Part shown: piece by piece, positions 25,691 through 34,011 of the stretch
Layout of the letters: each line of letters begins with the position of its first letter
How positions within the stretch are numbered: position 1 is the stretch's first letter
DNA from: Iodobacter sp. BJB302
GTDB taxonomy: Bacteria > Pseudomonadota > Gammaproteobacteria > Burkholderiales > Chitinibacteraceae
Direction: 5' to 3'
DNA: 38,751 bases
NCBI RefSeq assembly: GCF_002735645.1
Contig: NZ_PDZG01000045.1
Span: 1-38,751, forward strand
Program-made: the position numbers and the translations under genes
The notes under the pieces: generated by a model
The model's input: the letters and a program-made list of their open reading frames with translations, nothing else
Databases searched by the model: none
What the model was told of the DNA's origin: nothing

Positions 25691-25949
25691 TGTGATTGGC
25701 ATGCCAATGTGCGCTGGCGCTTCGGGCCGCTGGAATGGCTGATTGCAACACCGGCCTTTCGCCATTGGCATCATGCAAACGAAGCAGAGGGGCAAGTGCG
25801 ATCACAATTACGCAGCCATGTCTCCTTTGATTGACCTTGTATTTTCAACCTTGCATCTGCCTCCTGCCTTGCCATGGCGCTATGGCATTGATGAACCTAT
25901 AGAAGCTGATGTACCTAGTCAGGTAATGTACCCGTTTAAACGTCATTAA
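25691..25949 (+). pseudogene. Frameshifted C-terminal remnant of a sterol desaturase/fatty acid hydroxylase
   Basis: Two overlapping frames give the classic end of a sterol desaturase-family protein. The first frame has 'HANVRWRFGPLEWLIATPAF' followed by 'RHWHHANEAEG', with the di-iron histidine motif HWHH. The second frame, offset by one base from about 25785, has 'DHNYAAMSPLIDLVFSTLHL', then 'PWRYGIDEPI' and a stop at 25949. Both halves are in the right order and spacing for one gene broken by an indel. The N-terminal two thirds with the other histidine motifs are missing; a 35-codon frame at 25582-25689 may be a further fragment. It lies on the opposite strand to the flagellar genes around it, so it is an insertion or relic and not part of the motility operon. 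Confidence 0.65.
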
Positions 25950-26025
25950 GTTTGTAAATTGGATGTTCAAGTCTGAACAGACAGGGATAAATGCTCGGCT
26001 ACACCGCAGATCAGCTTGTGAAGGC

Positions 26026-26928
26026 TTAATGTTGAAGTTGCTCAGCCAGCAGGCGGCTGGATTCAACTAGGCGGTAGAGAAAGCCCGTGCTGTCTGTGGT
26101 ATTCAGCGGTTTTCGCCAGCGCAGCATTACATCGGCAAGCTGGCGGAAAGCATGGCTGGAATCGGCATCCGGAAAAGCATCCAGTACGGTGCGGCCCAGG
26201 CGGGATGCACGTTTTAGTTTTTCGTCTTCAGGCACATAGCCGATCAGCTTCATTTGCACCGCATCGCCTAAGTACTGCCTAGCGACGCTTTTCAGGCGAT
26301 TAAAAATCAGTCCGGCTTCCGTAATGGTATCGACACGATTAACCAGAATCCGAAAATCCCGTCTTGCGTATTCAGTGCCGAGTAGTTTGATGGTGGCATA
26401 GGCGTCAGTGAGCGATTCGGCGCTATTGGATACAATCACCATTACATCGTCGGCGGCAAGGCTGAGGCAGGGCACGCCATGGCTGGCGGACGGGCGGGTA
26501 TCGAGCAGCAAAAATTCGGCATATTGGGTGAGTTGTTCAAATTCGGCAGACAGCCATGTCAGCTCACGCTCATTCAGGCTGCTTAATACCGTGGCTCTGG
26601 CGCTGATCGGCAAAATGGAAAAACCCGCTTCGGTCGCCAGCAGGGTGTTGGCCAGCGTGACTTCACGGCGCAGCACATGATCCAGCTCGTGTTTTTGCTC
26701 CAGCCGCATGCGGTGGGCTGCATTGCCCATGCCGGTGAATTCGTCTAATAAAATCACTTCACGATTGCGCTCTGCCAGCGCTGCTGCCAGGTTAATTGCC
26801 AGCGTGGTTGTGCCACTGCCGCCGCGGCCGCCATTGAGGCTGATGCTGCGGCAAGGCGTTGGGGCAATCATGTCCCGCAGGCCTGCAGCCTGATCTGACC
26901 AAAGACTAGCCACGGGAATGGCTCGCAT
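26026..26928 (-). CDS. flhG: FlhG/FleN-type MinD-like regulator with degenerate P-loop
   Basis: The 300-residue protein starts with the FlhG-type activation helix ('DQAAGLRDM', residues 12-20) followed by a MinD fold. The P-loop region reads G-R-G-G-S-G-T-T (34-41), so both lysines of the usual GKGGVGKT are replaced (Arg35 and Thr40). The switch I region is 'LLDEFTGMGNAAH' and the Walker B-like strand is 'FLLLDTRPSASHG' (Asp143). FlhG normally controls flagellar number by acting on FlhF and the C-ring. Weakened ATP hydrolysis is inferred from the missing lysines. It overlaps the flhF end by 23 bases; an internal start at 26871 is possible. A terminal membrane-targeting helix is not obvious, although 'FLYRLVESSRLLAEQLQH' could be one. 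Confidence 0.85.
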   Translation of the reverse strand: MRAIPVASLWSDQAAGLRDMIAPTPCRSISLNGGRGGSGTTTLAINLAAALAERNREVILLDEFTGMGNAAHRMRLEQKHELDHVLRREVTLANTLLATEAGFSILPISARATVLSSLNERELTWLSAEFEQLTQYAEFLLLDTRPSASHGVPCLSLAADDVMVIVSNSAESLTDAYATIKLLGTEYARRDFRILVNRVDTITEAGLIFNRLKSVARQYLGDAVQMKLIGYVPEDEKLKRASRLGRTVLDAFPDADSSHAFRQLADVMLRWRKPLNTTDSTGFLYRLVESSRLLAEQLQH

Positions 26929-28456
26929 AATTCATATTAAAATCAAGCGGGCCATCCATGGTGCCGCCCTGTGCGCCCATAAAGAGCGGGAACTCATCAG
27001 GTTTCAGGGTAAAAGCGCTGTTTTGTGATTCCCCCCTAAAAGCGCGATCAACCAGATAGGAGACATTGGCGCGGTGCAAATCTTCAGGCACGCGCTGGCC
27101 ATTGGTTAAAAAGTGCAGGCGCAATTTATGCCGGATGGCCACATCTAGGCAGCCGCCCAGATTCATGGTTTCATCGAGTTTAGTCAGAATGCAGCCCGCT
27201 AAATGCGTGTTGCGATAGCGGCGTGCCACATCATCCAGCGTACCAGTTTGGGCATTGGCGGCGAGCAGCAGCAGGGTGGAGACATTATCTTCGTCAAATA
27301 AAGCCAGTTGCTCGCTGATGCGCTGATCACGCTGCCCCATACCGACTGTATCGATCAGCACTAAATGCTTTTCGCTCAGATCCGCCAGGGTAAATTGCAA
27401 ATCGGTTTCGTCTTTAACTTCGTGCACCGGCACACCGATGATGCGGCCGTAAATGCGCAGCTGATCGTGCGCACCAATCCGGTAGCTGTCGGTAGTGAGC
27501 AGGGCTACCGAATCTGGCCCGTGCAGGAGCGCGCAGCGCGCAGCCAGCTTGGCTACGGTGGTGGTTTTCCCCACTCCGGTTGGGCCGATCAGGGCGTAGA
27601 TTCCGCCCCGGTTGATCAGATCGTCATCCGTTGTGGCTGCGGCCAGATTATGCGTAAGCGCAGCTTTCACCCAGCGCATGCCTTGATCCAGGCTCATTTG
27701 CGCTGGCATTTTTTCGACAAGCTGGCGTGAAAGTGCAGGGCAAAATCCGGCGGATAAAAGCTGACGCAAGGCTTCGAGTTTTTCAGGTGCATGGCGCGAT
27801 AATTCGCCCCAGGCCATCCCTGCCAGCTGGCTCTCCAACAAGCCGCGCAAGAGGCGGATTTCCCGCGCAATGCCATCCATTGCTTCTTTGTCAGCCGGGC
27901 TTTGTGCAGGCGGCGCTTCATCGTCTTCAAAGCTGAAGGTCGGTAAAGCACGCTCTGGTGCAGGACGGCGTGGTGGCGGTGCACTTGGCCTTGGCGCAGG
28001 GCGGCTTGGTCTGGGCTGCTGGTACTCTGGATTACTGTCGAGTGGTATCGGCGCGGCGGCAGGCTCGGGCTGGCGTGGCGCAGCAGCAGGGCGGTTGCTG
28101 CGTAAAACCATGGGCTCGTCGTGCATTATATGATCAGTGCTGGGCTCTTCATCGTCATCGTCGGGGATGGCGTAGGAGCGGGCGAGGGCTTTGCTGATGG
28201 GGGCCGCAGCCTGAGCGCTTTGTAATAGCTTGGCCCCATTTTGTGCGCCACGGCTATTTTGCTGTGACGCAGGGCGTGGCTGTACGGCAACGTTATTCGT
28301 CAGGGCGGCCACATCGGCATCTGCGACGGCCATGATCTCTATGCCACCGCCAGACACCTGGCGGTTGGACAGGATCAGCGCATCCGGGCCAAGCTCATCA
28401 CGAACCTGACGCAGCGCGTCACGCGTAGTCGCTCCGTAGAACTTTTTTACGACCAT
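26906..28456 (-). CDS. flhF: Flagellar placement GTPase FlhF
   Basis: The 516-residue protein is an SRP-type GTPase. It begins with the conserved 'MVVKKFYGATTRDALRQVRD', has a long Pro/Ala-rich linker (residues about 122-190), an N-domain (about 195-275) and the G-domain. The G-domain has P-loop 'GPTGVGKTT' (291-299), 'TTDSYRIGAHDQLRIYGRI', 'HLVLIDTVGMGQRD' and 'LTKLDE'. FlhF goes to the cell pole and fixes where the flagellum assembles, in balance with FlhG. It lies 167 bases after flhA and overlaps flhG. The linker differs most from other species and is likely disordered. Confidence 0.95.
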   Translation of the reverse strand: MVVKKFYGATTRDALRQVRDELGPDALILSNRQVSGGGIEIMAVADADVAALTNNVAVQPRPASQQNSRGAQNGAKLLQSAQAAAPISKALARSYAIPDDDDEEPSTDHIMHDEPMVLRSNRPAAAPRQPEPAAAPIPLDSNPEYQQPRPSRPAPRPSAPPPRRPAPERALPTFSFEDDEAPPAQSPADKEAMDGIAREIRLLRGLLESQLAGMAWGELSRHAPEKLEALRQLLSAGFCPALSRQLVEKMPAQMSLDQGMRWVKAALTHNLAAATTDDDLINRGGIYALIGPTGVGKTTTVAKLAARCALLHGPDSVALLTTDSYRIGAHDQLRIYGRIIGVPVHEVKDETDLQFTLADLSEKHLVLIDTVGMGQRDQRISEQLALFDEDNVSTLLLLAANAQTGTLDDVARRYRNTHLAGCILTKLDETMNLGGCLDVAIRHKLRLHFLTNGQRVPEDLHRANVSYLVDRAFRGESQNSAFTLKPDEFPLFMGAQGGTMDGPLDFNMNYASHSRG

Positions 28457-28623
28457 ATCCAGTTGCCGTCTGAAAACAAAAGATTATCCTCATGCAAGCT
28501 ATTGTGCATAAAAGTGCAGTTTAGCGATGTGTATTTTAGTATGTTTTGTCAGTTTACTCTTAAGCATACTTGGCTCAATGAGGTATTTATTCTTAAATCT
28601 GTTTTGCGCTTTGTTTTTTGTCT

Positions 28624-30711
28624 TTAATTTGCACCTAACATACCCACAATCCGAATGGTTTTGCTGTCCGGAATCTCGGTATGCGCAATCACGCGTAATC
28701 CGGGAATAGAGCGGCGTAAAAAGCGGCTTAGCATGGGGCGCAGCTGCGCGGGTGCAATCAGCACGGTGCTCAGGCCCTGCTGCTCTAATTGCTCAGATAA
28801 TTCAGAGGCTTGCTTGAGTACCCGCTCTGCTAAGCCCGGCTCTAAGCCTCCCTGCGAATTACCAGAGACGGCCGAGAGCAGAATGTTTTCGAGCTGTGGC
28901 TCCAGCGTCACAACTTGCAGCTCGTTCTCGCCAGGGAAAAGCTGATGCACAATAGCCCGGCCAAGCGCGACACGTACTGCCGCAGTCAGTTCGTCAATAT
29001 TTTGGGTGCGGGTAATATGCTCAGCCAGTGTTTCCAGAATGCTGCGCAAATCACGGATATGCATGCCTTCTTCAAGTAAGTTTTGTAGAACTTTTTGCAA
29101 AGTGCCGACAGGAATAATTTTAGGAACCAGGTCTTCCAGCAGCTTGGGTGCTTCTTTGCCAAAATGCTCAAGCAATTGCTGGACTTCTTCTCGGCCTAAA
29201 AGTTCGGCTGAATGGCTTTGTAAAATATTCGAAATATGGGTGGCTACTACGGTAGAGGCGTCCACCACGGTATAGCCAAAGGCCTGAGCCTGATCGCGCA
29301 AATTGGCATCAATCCAGACAGCTGGCAGGCCAAAAGTAGGATCCTGGGTGGGCGTGCCAGGCAGCTGGCCAATGGCGTTGCCAGGATTGATCGCCAGCCA
29401 CTGGGTGGCAAAGGCTTCACCCGTACCCACATCCACCCCCTTGAGCTGGATGCGGTATTGATTGGGTTTGAGCTCTAAATTATCGCGGATATGCACAGAG
29501 GGCACCAAAAAGCCCAGCTCTTGCGCGATTTTCTTGCGGATGCCACGAATACGCCGCAGTAACTCGCCATCCTGATTCCGGTCGACCAGAGGAATCAGCC
29601 GGTAGCCAACTTCCAGCCCAACCGGATCAACAGGCTGCACATCGTTCCAGCTGACTTCCTGCAGTGGTGCTGCGGCAGCCGGAGCTCCCCCCGCAGCGGC
29701 TGGCCCTCCTGCTGCCCCCCTTTCTGCGGCTGCAGTTTGCAGTGCGCTGGTTTTATTGCGCTGATCCAGCTGCCATGCAATGCCGCCTAAGATGGATGCC
29801 ATTAGCAAAAAAGCCGTATGGGGCATGCCAGGGATAATGCCCAGGACGCCTAATACACCCGAAGTAACATACATAACCTGTGGCTGAGAAAACATCTGCC
29901 CCAAGATTTGTTCTGATAAATCTTCGCCGTCGCCTACGCGTGAAACCACAATACCGGCAGCTACAGAGATAATCAGAGAGGGGATTTGTGCGACTAAGCC
30001 ATCACCAATAGTCAGCAGAGTGTAGGTTTTGCCCGCTTCTGCAAAAGGCAGATCGTGCTGCGCCATGCCGACAATCAAACCACCGATGATATTGATGACC
30101 ATCACCATAATCCCGGCGACGGCATCACCCCTGACAAACTTGGACGCACCATCCATGGAGCCGAAAAAATTAGCTTCCTGCGAGATTTCTGAGCGGCGGC
30201 GTCTGGCTTCTTCTTCGCCTATCATGCCAGCGTTTAAATCGGCATCGATTGCCATTTGCTTACCGGGCATGGCATCCAGGGTAAAGCGTGCGGATACCTC
30301 GGCAATTCGCCCGGCACCTTTGGTAATGACCACAAAGTTAATAATGGTCAGAATAATAAAACCCACAACACCCACGGTTAAGTTATCGCCAATCAGCACG
30401 TGGCCGAAAGCTTCAATCACCTTACCGGCGGCATCTGCACCATTGTGCCCTTCAGTCAGCACCAGCTTGGTTGAGGCGACATTCAAAGACAGCCTCAGCA
30501 GGGTGGTAAATAACAAAATGGTAGGGAAACTGGAAAACTCGAGTGGCTTACGGGTGTAAAGCGCCACCATCAGCACAATGATGGAAATCGCAATATTGAA
30601 GGTAAAGAAAAAATCGAGCACAAGCGCGGGCAGCGGCAGAACCATCATGCCGAGCACCATAAGCACCAGCGCAGGGCCGGCTAATTTGCTGTAATTAAAA
30701 GTACGCCACAT
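28624..30711 (-). CDS. flhA: Flagellar export gate protein FlhA
   Basis: The 695-residue protein has about eight transmembrane helices in residues 1-320 and the FHIPEP signature area, with 'NFVVITKGAGRIAEVSARFT' and 'DAMPGKQMAIDADLNAGMI'. The large cytosolic domain (about residues 350-690) ends in 'TEIPDSKTIRIVGMLG'. A Gly/Ala-rich linker (about residues 325-350) joins the two. FlhA forms a nonameric ring in the export gate and docks chaperone-substrate complexes. It is the second gene after flhB, 65 bases downstream. The gene is full length. Confidence 0.97.
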   Translation of the reverse strand: MWRTFNYSKLAGPALVLMVLGMMVLPLPALVLDFFFTFNIAISIIVLMVALYTRKPLEFSSFPTILLFTTLLRLSLNVASTKLVLTEGHNGADAAGKVIEAFGHVLIGDNLTVGVVGFIILTIINFVVITKGAGRIAEVSARFTLDAMPGKQMAIDADLNAGMIGEEEARRRRSEISQEANFFGSMDGASKFVRGDAVAGIMVMVINIIGGLIVGMAQHDLPFAEAGKTYTLLTIGDGLVAQIPSLIISVAAGIVVSRVGDGEDLSEQILGQMFSQPQVMYVTSGVLGVLGIIPGMPHTAFLLMASILGGIAWQLDQRNKTSALQTAAAERGAAGGPAAAGGAPAAAAPLQEVSWNDVQPVDPVGLEVGYRLIPLVDRNQDGELLRRIRGIRKKIAQELGFLVPSVHIRDNLELKPNQYRIQLKGVDVGTGEAFATQWLAINPGNAIGQLPGTPTQDPTFGLPAVWIDANLRDQAQAFGYTVVDASTVVATHISNILQSHSAELLGREEVQQLLEHFGKEAPKLLEDLVPKIIPVGTLQKVLQNLLEEGMHIRDLRSILETLAEHITRTQNIDELTAAVRVALGRAIVHQLFPGENELQVVTLEPQLENILLSAVSGNSQGGLEPGLAERVLKQASELSEQLEQQGLSTVLIAPAQLRPMLSRFLRRSIPGLRVIAHTEIPDSKTIRIVGMLGAN

Positions 30712-30776
30712 GGGGCATTAAGCTCTGGGTAAATTAAGTAGACTCATGTTTTGCGCTGCTATTTGAGCGCGGCGTT

Positions 30777-31913
30777 TTATGCTTCACCACCGGGGTCTAA
30801 TTCGCTGGGTACAGGGAGTTCATCAGCTAGATTGGGCTCATCACCACCATAATTTTGCCAGTGTTTCAGCTGGTAGATATAAGCCAGCACCTCGGCTGCC
30901 GCAGTATACAGTGCAGCGGGGATCTCGGCCCCGAGTTCAGCGTGATGATAAAGCGCACGGGCAAAAGGCGGAGTGCGGATCACGGCCACTTTATGTTCTT
31001 TGCCCAGCTCGATAATCCGTTCAGCAAGTAAAAATGCCCCTTTGGCGACCACCTTGGGTGCACGCATGGCTTCGGTATATTGCAGGGCAACGGCGTAGTG
31101 GGTTGGATTGGTGACAATTACATTGGCTTTTGGAATCTCGCTCATCATCCGCTTTCTGGCCGCTTCGTGTTGCAACTGACGAATCTTGCCTTTTACTTCC
31201 GCCGAGCCTTCGGCATCTTTACCTTCCTGCTTAACCTCTTCCTTGGTCATGCGCAGGCCTTTGTAATAATCCCAAAGCTGATAGGGGGCGTCAATTGCGG
31301 CCACAATAGCAAGCGAGCTGACGACCAGTAAAAGTGTGTGCTGCACCATGTCCCACATATAGGGCAGGCCAGCATCGAGTGGCATGGTGATCAGTTGCAG
31401 AAATTCTGCCCTCTCGTCCCACAGTACCCAGGCGGCTACACCGCCAATGAGGCTGGATTTAAGAATGGTTTTAACCATATTCACAATGCTTTTCAGTGTG
31501 AACATTCGCCCTAAGCCACCAATAGGATCCATTCTGGCAAAATTGGGGGCTAAAGCATCAAAGGTGAATAACCAGCCGCCTACTAAAACAGGCGTAATGA
31601 TGGCAATGAGAGCACAGGGCAAAATGATGGGCAGGCAAGCCATCAGCGCTTTTTGACTTGAGCTCATAAAATGCAGGAGCATCTGATTGGGATCCGCAAT
31701 GGTGGCGCGGTTAAAAGTCAGCTCGGAAATAAAAATCATTTTTAAAGTTTGCAGCAGCTCAGGTCCCAGCTTGATGAGCGCAATAATGCCGACCATTAAA
31801 ATAGAAAAAGTGGCCAATTCTTGTGATCTGGGTACTTGCCCTTTATTTCGCGCCTCTTCAAGGCGCTTACTAGAGGCGGGCTCCGTGCGTTCTGCGTCTG
31901 AATCTTCAGCCAT
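30777..31913 (-). CDS. flhB: Flagellar export switch protein FlhB
   Basis: The 378-residue protein starts 'DAERTEPASSKRLEEARNKG', which is typical of FlhB. It has four membrane helices (about residues 30-210) and the self-cleavage motif N-P-T-H in 'VIVTNPTHYAVALQY' (about residues 267-281). Cleavage there changes export from rod and hook proteins to filament proteins, a step set by FliK, which is encoded divergently. ATG 31913 is preceded by AAGGAG. It is the first gene of the leftward flagellar run. The acidic C-terminal tail ('PNLADELPVPSELDPGGEA') is variable in the family. Confidence 0.97.
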   Translation of the reverse strand: MAEDSDAERTEPASSKRLEEARNKGQVPRSQELATFSILMVGIIALIKLGPELLQTLKMIFISELTFNRATIADPNQMLLHFMSSSQKALMACLPIILPCALIAIITPVLVGGWLFTFDALAPNFARMDPIGGLGRMFTLKSIVNMVKTILKSSLIGGVAAWVLWDERAEFLQLITMPLDAGLPYMWDMVQHTLLLVVSSLAIVAAIDAPYQLWDYYKGLRMTKEEVKQEGKDAEGSAEVKGKIRQLQHEAARKRMMSEIPKANVIVTNPTHYAVALQYTEAMRAPKVVAKGAFLLAERIIELGKEHKVAVIRTPPFARALYHHAELGAEIPAALYTAAAEVLAYIYQLKHWQNYGGDEPNLADELPVPSELDPGGEA

Positions 31914-32012
31914 TCTTTCTCCTTAAAGCGCGATAAATACCTGCTTTATATGCAGATAAAAGCTGATCTGAATCCCGCTGGGCCTGAGTTTAGCATAGCG
32001 GTTTAATTGGGC

Positions 32013-32027
32013 TGGCACTGCAATTGC
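32013..32027 (+). promoter_or_regulatory. Sigma-54 promoter upstream of fliK
   Basis: TGGCAC (32013-32018), five bases, and TTGC (32024-32027) match the sigma-54 consensus in every important position, with GG and GC exactly 10 bases apart. The predicted start is near 32039, and fliK begins at 32063 after GGGGAGCCAGG. Flagellar operons of this kind are commonly read by RpoN with an FleQ- or FlrC-like activator. Confidence 0.8.
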
Positions 32028-32062
32028 TTAAGTCTTGATTAACTTTATCGGGGAGCCAGGTC

Positions 32063-33184
32063 ATGGCGAGCAATCTCACTGTTTCAGCCAGTGCACAAAC
32101 GAGTCGTTCAACAGAATCACGTTCCTCCGTTTCTATGGGGGCGGATACCGCTGCTCAACCGTTTGCCAAAGTGCTGGAGCGTGAAGTTAATACCCGCCAG
32201 GAAGGCCAGTCAGCAGATTCGGGCGAGAAAAAAACAGTACAGGAAGAAAGCCATTCCCCGGCTGAAGAGCAACAGGCGGCTGCGAATGTCCAGCTGCTTC
32301 CTCCCTGGTTAGCCATGCTGCAGGCACAGGCTGTAGCGCAAAATGCTCCCGTGCCTGAACTGCCGGCGGAGGTAAAACCGGATGGGGCAGAGCTGGATTT
32401 AACTGCTCTGGGCAAGGGCTTGCTGGCTAAAGGCGATACGAAGGAAGGGGCCGCAGATACTGCTGAAACGGGGTTAAATCCGCTTAATTCCTTAAACACA
32501 GGTGCAGAGGCGGCAAAATTTGCCTCTTTGCGGCAAAAAAACGCCGGAGCAGGGACTGAATTGACTGCGCCTGCGGAAGAGTTTTCCGCTTTGCTTAACA
32601 GTGCTAAAGACAATACCGCACTTCCAAAAATAGACGCAGCCCCTCATATTGCATTTCGCACGCCAGTGGCCGAAGCAAAACCTGCCGTGCCGCAACACAC
32701 AGTAGCGGAGCCTGTGGGCAGCTCGCGCTGGGGTGATGCGGTTGCGCAGAGGGTATCCATGATGCTGCAGGATCAGCATCAGCAAATTGATATGCAACTC
32801 AATCCGCCGCATTTGGGGCCGATGGAAGTGCGGCTCACAATGTCAGGCGAGCAGGCGAGCGTGGTTTTTAGCTCGCAACACGCATCGGTGCGGGAGGCTT
32901 TAGTGGCAGCAACGCCAAGATTAACCATGCTGCTTGCTGACCAGGGTATTCAGCTGAGCAATGTACAAGTTGCGTCTGACTCCTTAAATCAGCATACACA
33001 GCAGCAACAGGCACAACAGCAAGCTCAGCAGCAGGCAAACAGTCAGTATATGGGGCAGCAGCGTCAGCCCGGATCGCAGCAGTTTGCCAAAGATTTGCCG
33101 GGAGTCTATGCAGATGGGCAAATGCGGGTAATGACGGATGTTGCTCTGCCTGTGGCACGCAGTGGTTTAAATCTCTATGTTTAA
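32063..33184 (+). CDS. fliK: Flagellar hook-length control protein FliK
   Basis: The 373-residue protein has a low-complexity secreted N-terminal half rich in Ala, Glu and Gln. The conserved C-terminal domain (about residues 230-325) contains 'MQLNPPHLGPMEVRLTMSGE' and 'ASVVFSSQHASVREAL'. FliK measures hook length while being exported and triggers the FlhB specificity switch. The tail after residue about 310 is strikingly Gln-rich (many QQ and QA units over some 30 residues), probably disordered. The gene leads the rightward run and is divergent from flhB. Its own strong hairpin follows the stop, so expression of the downstream genes may need another promoter. Confidence 0.92.
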   Translation: MASNLTVSASAQTSRSTESRSSVSMGADTAAQPFAKVLEREVNTRQEGQSADSGEKKTVQEESHSPAEEQQAAANVQLLPPWLAMLQAQAVAQNAPVPELPAEVKPDGAELDLTALGKGLLAKGDTKEGAADTAETGLNPLNSLNTGAEAAKFASLRQKNAGAGTELTAPAEEFSALLNSAKDNTALPKIDAAPHIAFRTPVAEAKPAVPQHTVAEPVGSSRWGDAVAQRVSMMLQDQHQQIDMQLNPPHLGPMEVRLTMSGEQASVVFSSQHASVREALVAATPRLTMLLADQGIQLSNVQVASDSLNQHTQQQQAQQQAQQQANSQYMGQQRQPGSQQFAKDLPGVYADGQMRVMTDVALPVARSGLNLYV

Positions 33185-33190
33185 TTTGGA

Positions 33191-33221
33191 GCGGGTCTTG
33201 TTGTGTTACGACAAGACCCGC
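33191..33221 (+). terminator. Strong 11-bp hairpin after fliK
   Basis: GCGGGTCTTGT (33191-33201) pairs perfectly with ACAAGACCCGC (33211-33221) around a 9-base loop, 6 bases past the fliK stop. There is no T-run after it, so it is either a Rho-assisted terminator or a stability/processing element between fliK and fliL. Confidence 0.5.
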
Positions 33222-33254
33222 CGCTTACTACCTGTTTGTTAATGCTTTTTAAGC

Positions 33255-33312
33255 TATAATCAGCTCACTTAATTCCAAAGCCCGCGCCCCTCGCTTTTAA
33301 TTGGGGCGCTTT
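33255..33312 (+). promoter_or_regulatory. Consensus -10 box followed by a terminator-like hairpin in the fliL leader
   Basis: TATAAT (33255-33260) is followed by the hairpin GCGCCCC (33284-33290) / GGGGCGC (33303-33309) and TTTGTT. The -35 region is not clear (TTGTTA at 33236-33241 is only 13 bases away). The arrangement could be a promoter with an attenuator in front of fliL, or a second terminator for fliK. Confidence 0.4.
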
Positions 33313-33369
33313 GTTCTGGTCTGAATACTTCTTTTTTATAAAATATTTCAATCCATTCAAGGTGATGTG

Positions 33370-33906
33370 ATGTCCGATGCCAAAGTGGAAGCTGCGCCTA
33401 AAGCGAAGAAAAATATTCTTTTGTTCGCCGTAATCGGCTTATTAGTTGTGTTATTAATCATTGTGGGCGGTGTTGCTGCCTTTTTGCTTACTAAAAGCAG
33501 TGACCCTGCTGCGGATGAAGTTGCTGCAGAAGCCACCGCAAAAGATGAAGTTAAAAAGAAAAAGAAAGATCATAAAAAGAAAGAAGAGCATGCCGCTGTT
33601 TTTGAAAAACTGCCGCAATTTACGGTTAATTTGCACTCAGAAGATGGCGATGGCATTTTACAGACCGATATTTCTTTAGAGTTGGGCGATGCGCATTTGG
33701 CCGAAAAAATAAAAGCAATGTCACCTAAGATTCAGGGGCAAATTAATAAGCTGTTACGCAGTAAAACGATTGCTGAAGTGAAAGCGCCGGATGGCACGGA
33801 TAAGCTGGCAAAAGAAATTCGTGAAATTGTAAATAAAATCCTGGGCGCTGAAAGCGAAGATGAAGGCGTTATTTCAGTTAATTTCACTTCATTTATCGTG
33901 CAGTAA
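33370..33906 (+). CDS. fliL: Flagellar basal body-associated protein FliL
   Basis: The 178-residue protein has a cytoplasmic start, one membrane helix ('ILLFAVIGLLVVLLIIVGGV', about residues 16-35), a Lys-rich linker ('KKKKKDHKKKEEH') and a periplasmic FliL domain from about residue 80 ('FEKLPQFTVNLHSEDGDGIL'). FliL surrounds and supports the stator units near the motor. ATG 33370 is taken, with AAGG 7 bases upstream; a GTG at 33367 in the same frame is possible. It opens the fliLMNOPQR set. Confidence 0.93.
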   Translation: MSDAKVEAAPKAKKNILLFAVIGLLVVLLIIVGGVAAFLLTKSSDPAADEVAAEATAKDEVKKKKKDHKKKEEHAAVFEKLPQFTVNLHSEDGDGILQTDISLELGDAHLAEKIKAMSPKIQGQINKLLRSKTIAEVKAPDGTDKLAKEIREIVNKILGAESEDEGVISVNFTSFIVQ

Positions 33907-34011
33907 GCATAAAGACTGCGCTTGTTTCCATTTTGTGAAGGAGCAGGCGCTGTGGTTTTTTTAAGATTATATTTAATTAACCGGTAATTCAGTTTATCCG
34001 GACTAAGGATT

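Noticed and set aside
25551-25805. Minus-strand frame of 84 codons in the flhG-fliA gap
   Set aside because: Most of it is the complement of the desaturase remnant, whose plus-strand reading has clear family motifs.
28527-28709. Short plus-strand frame starting in the gap between flhF and flhA
   Set aside because: It is low-complexity, hydrophobic and runs into the 3' end of flhA on the other strand; no Shine-Dalgarno site was seen.
32045-32055. CCGATAA on the minus strand ahead of flhB as a sigma-28 promoter
   Set aside because: The matching -35 TAAA box at about 15 bases is absent, and the site falls next to the fliK ribosome-binding region.
32990-33070. Repetitive CAG/CAA-rich DNA at the end of fliK considered as a repeat element
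   Set aside because: It is in frame and encodes the Gln-rich tail of FliK; there is no regular repeat unit.
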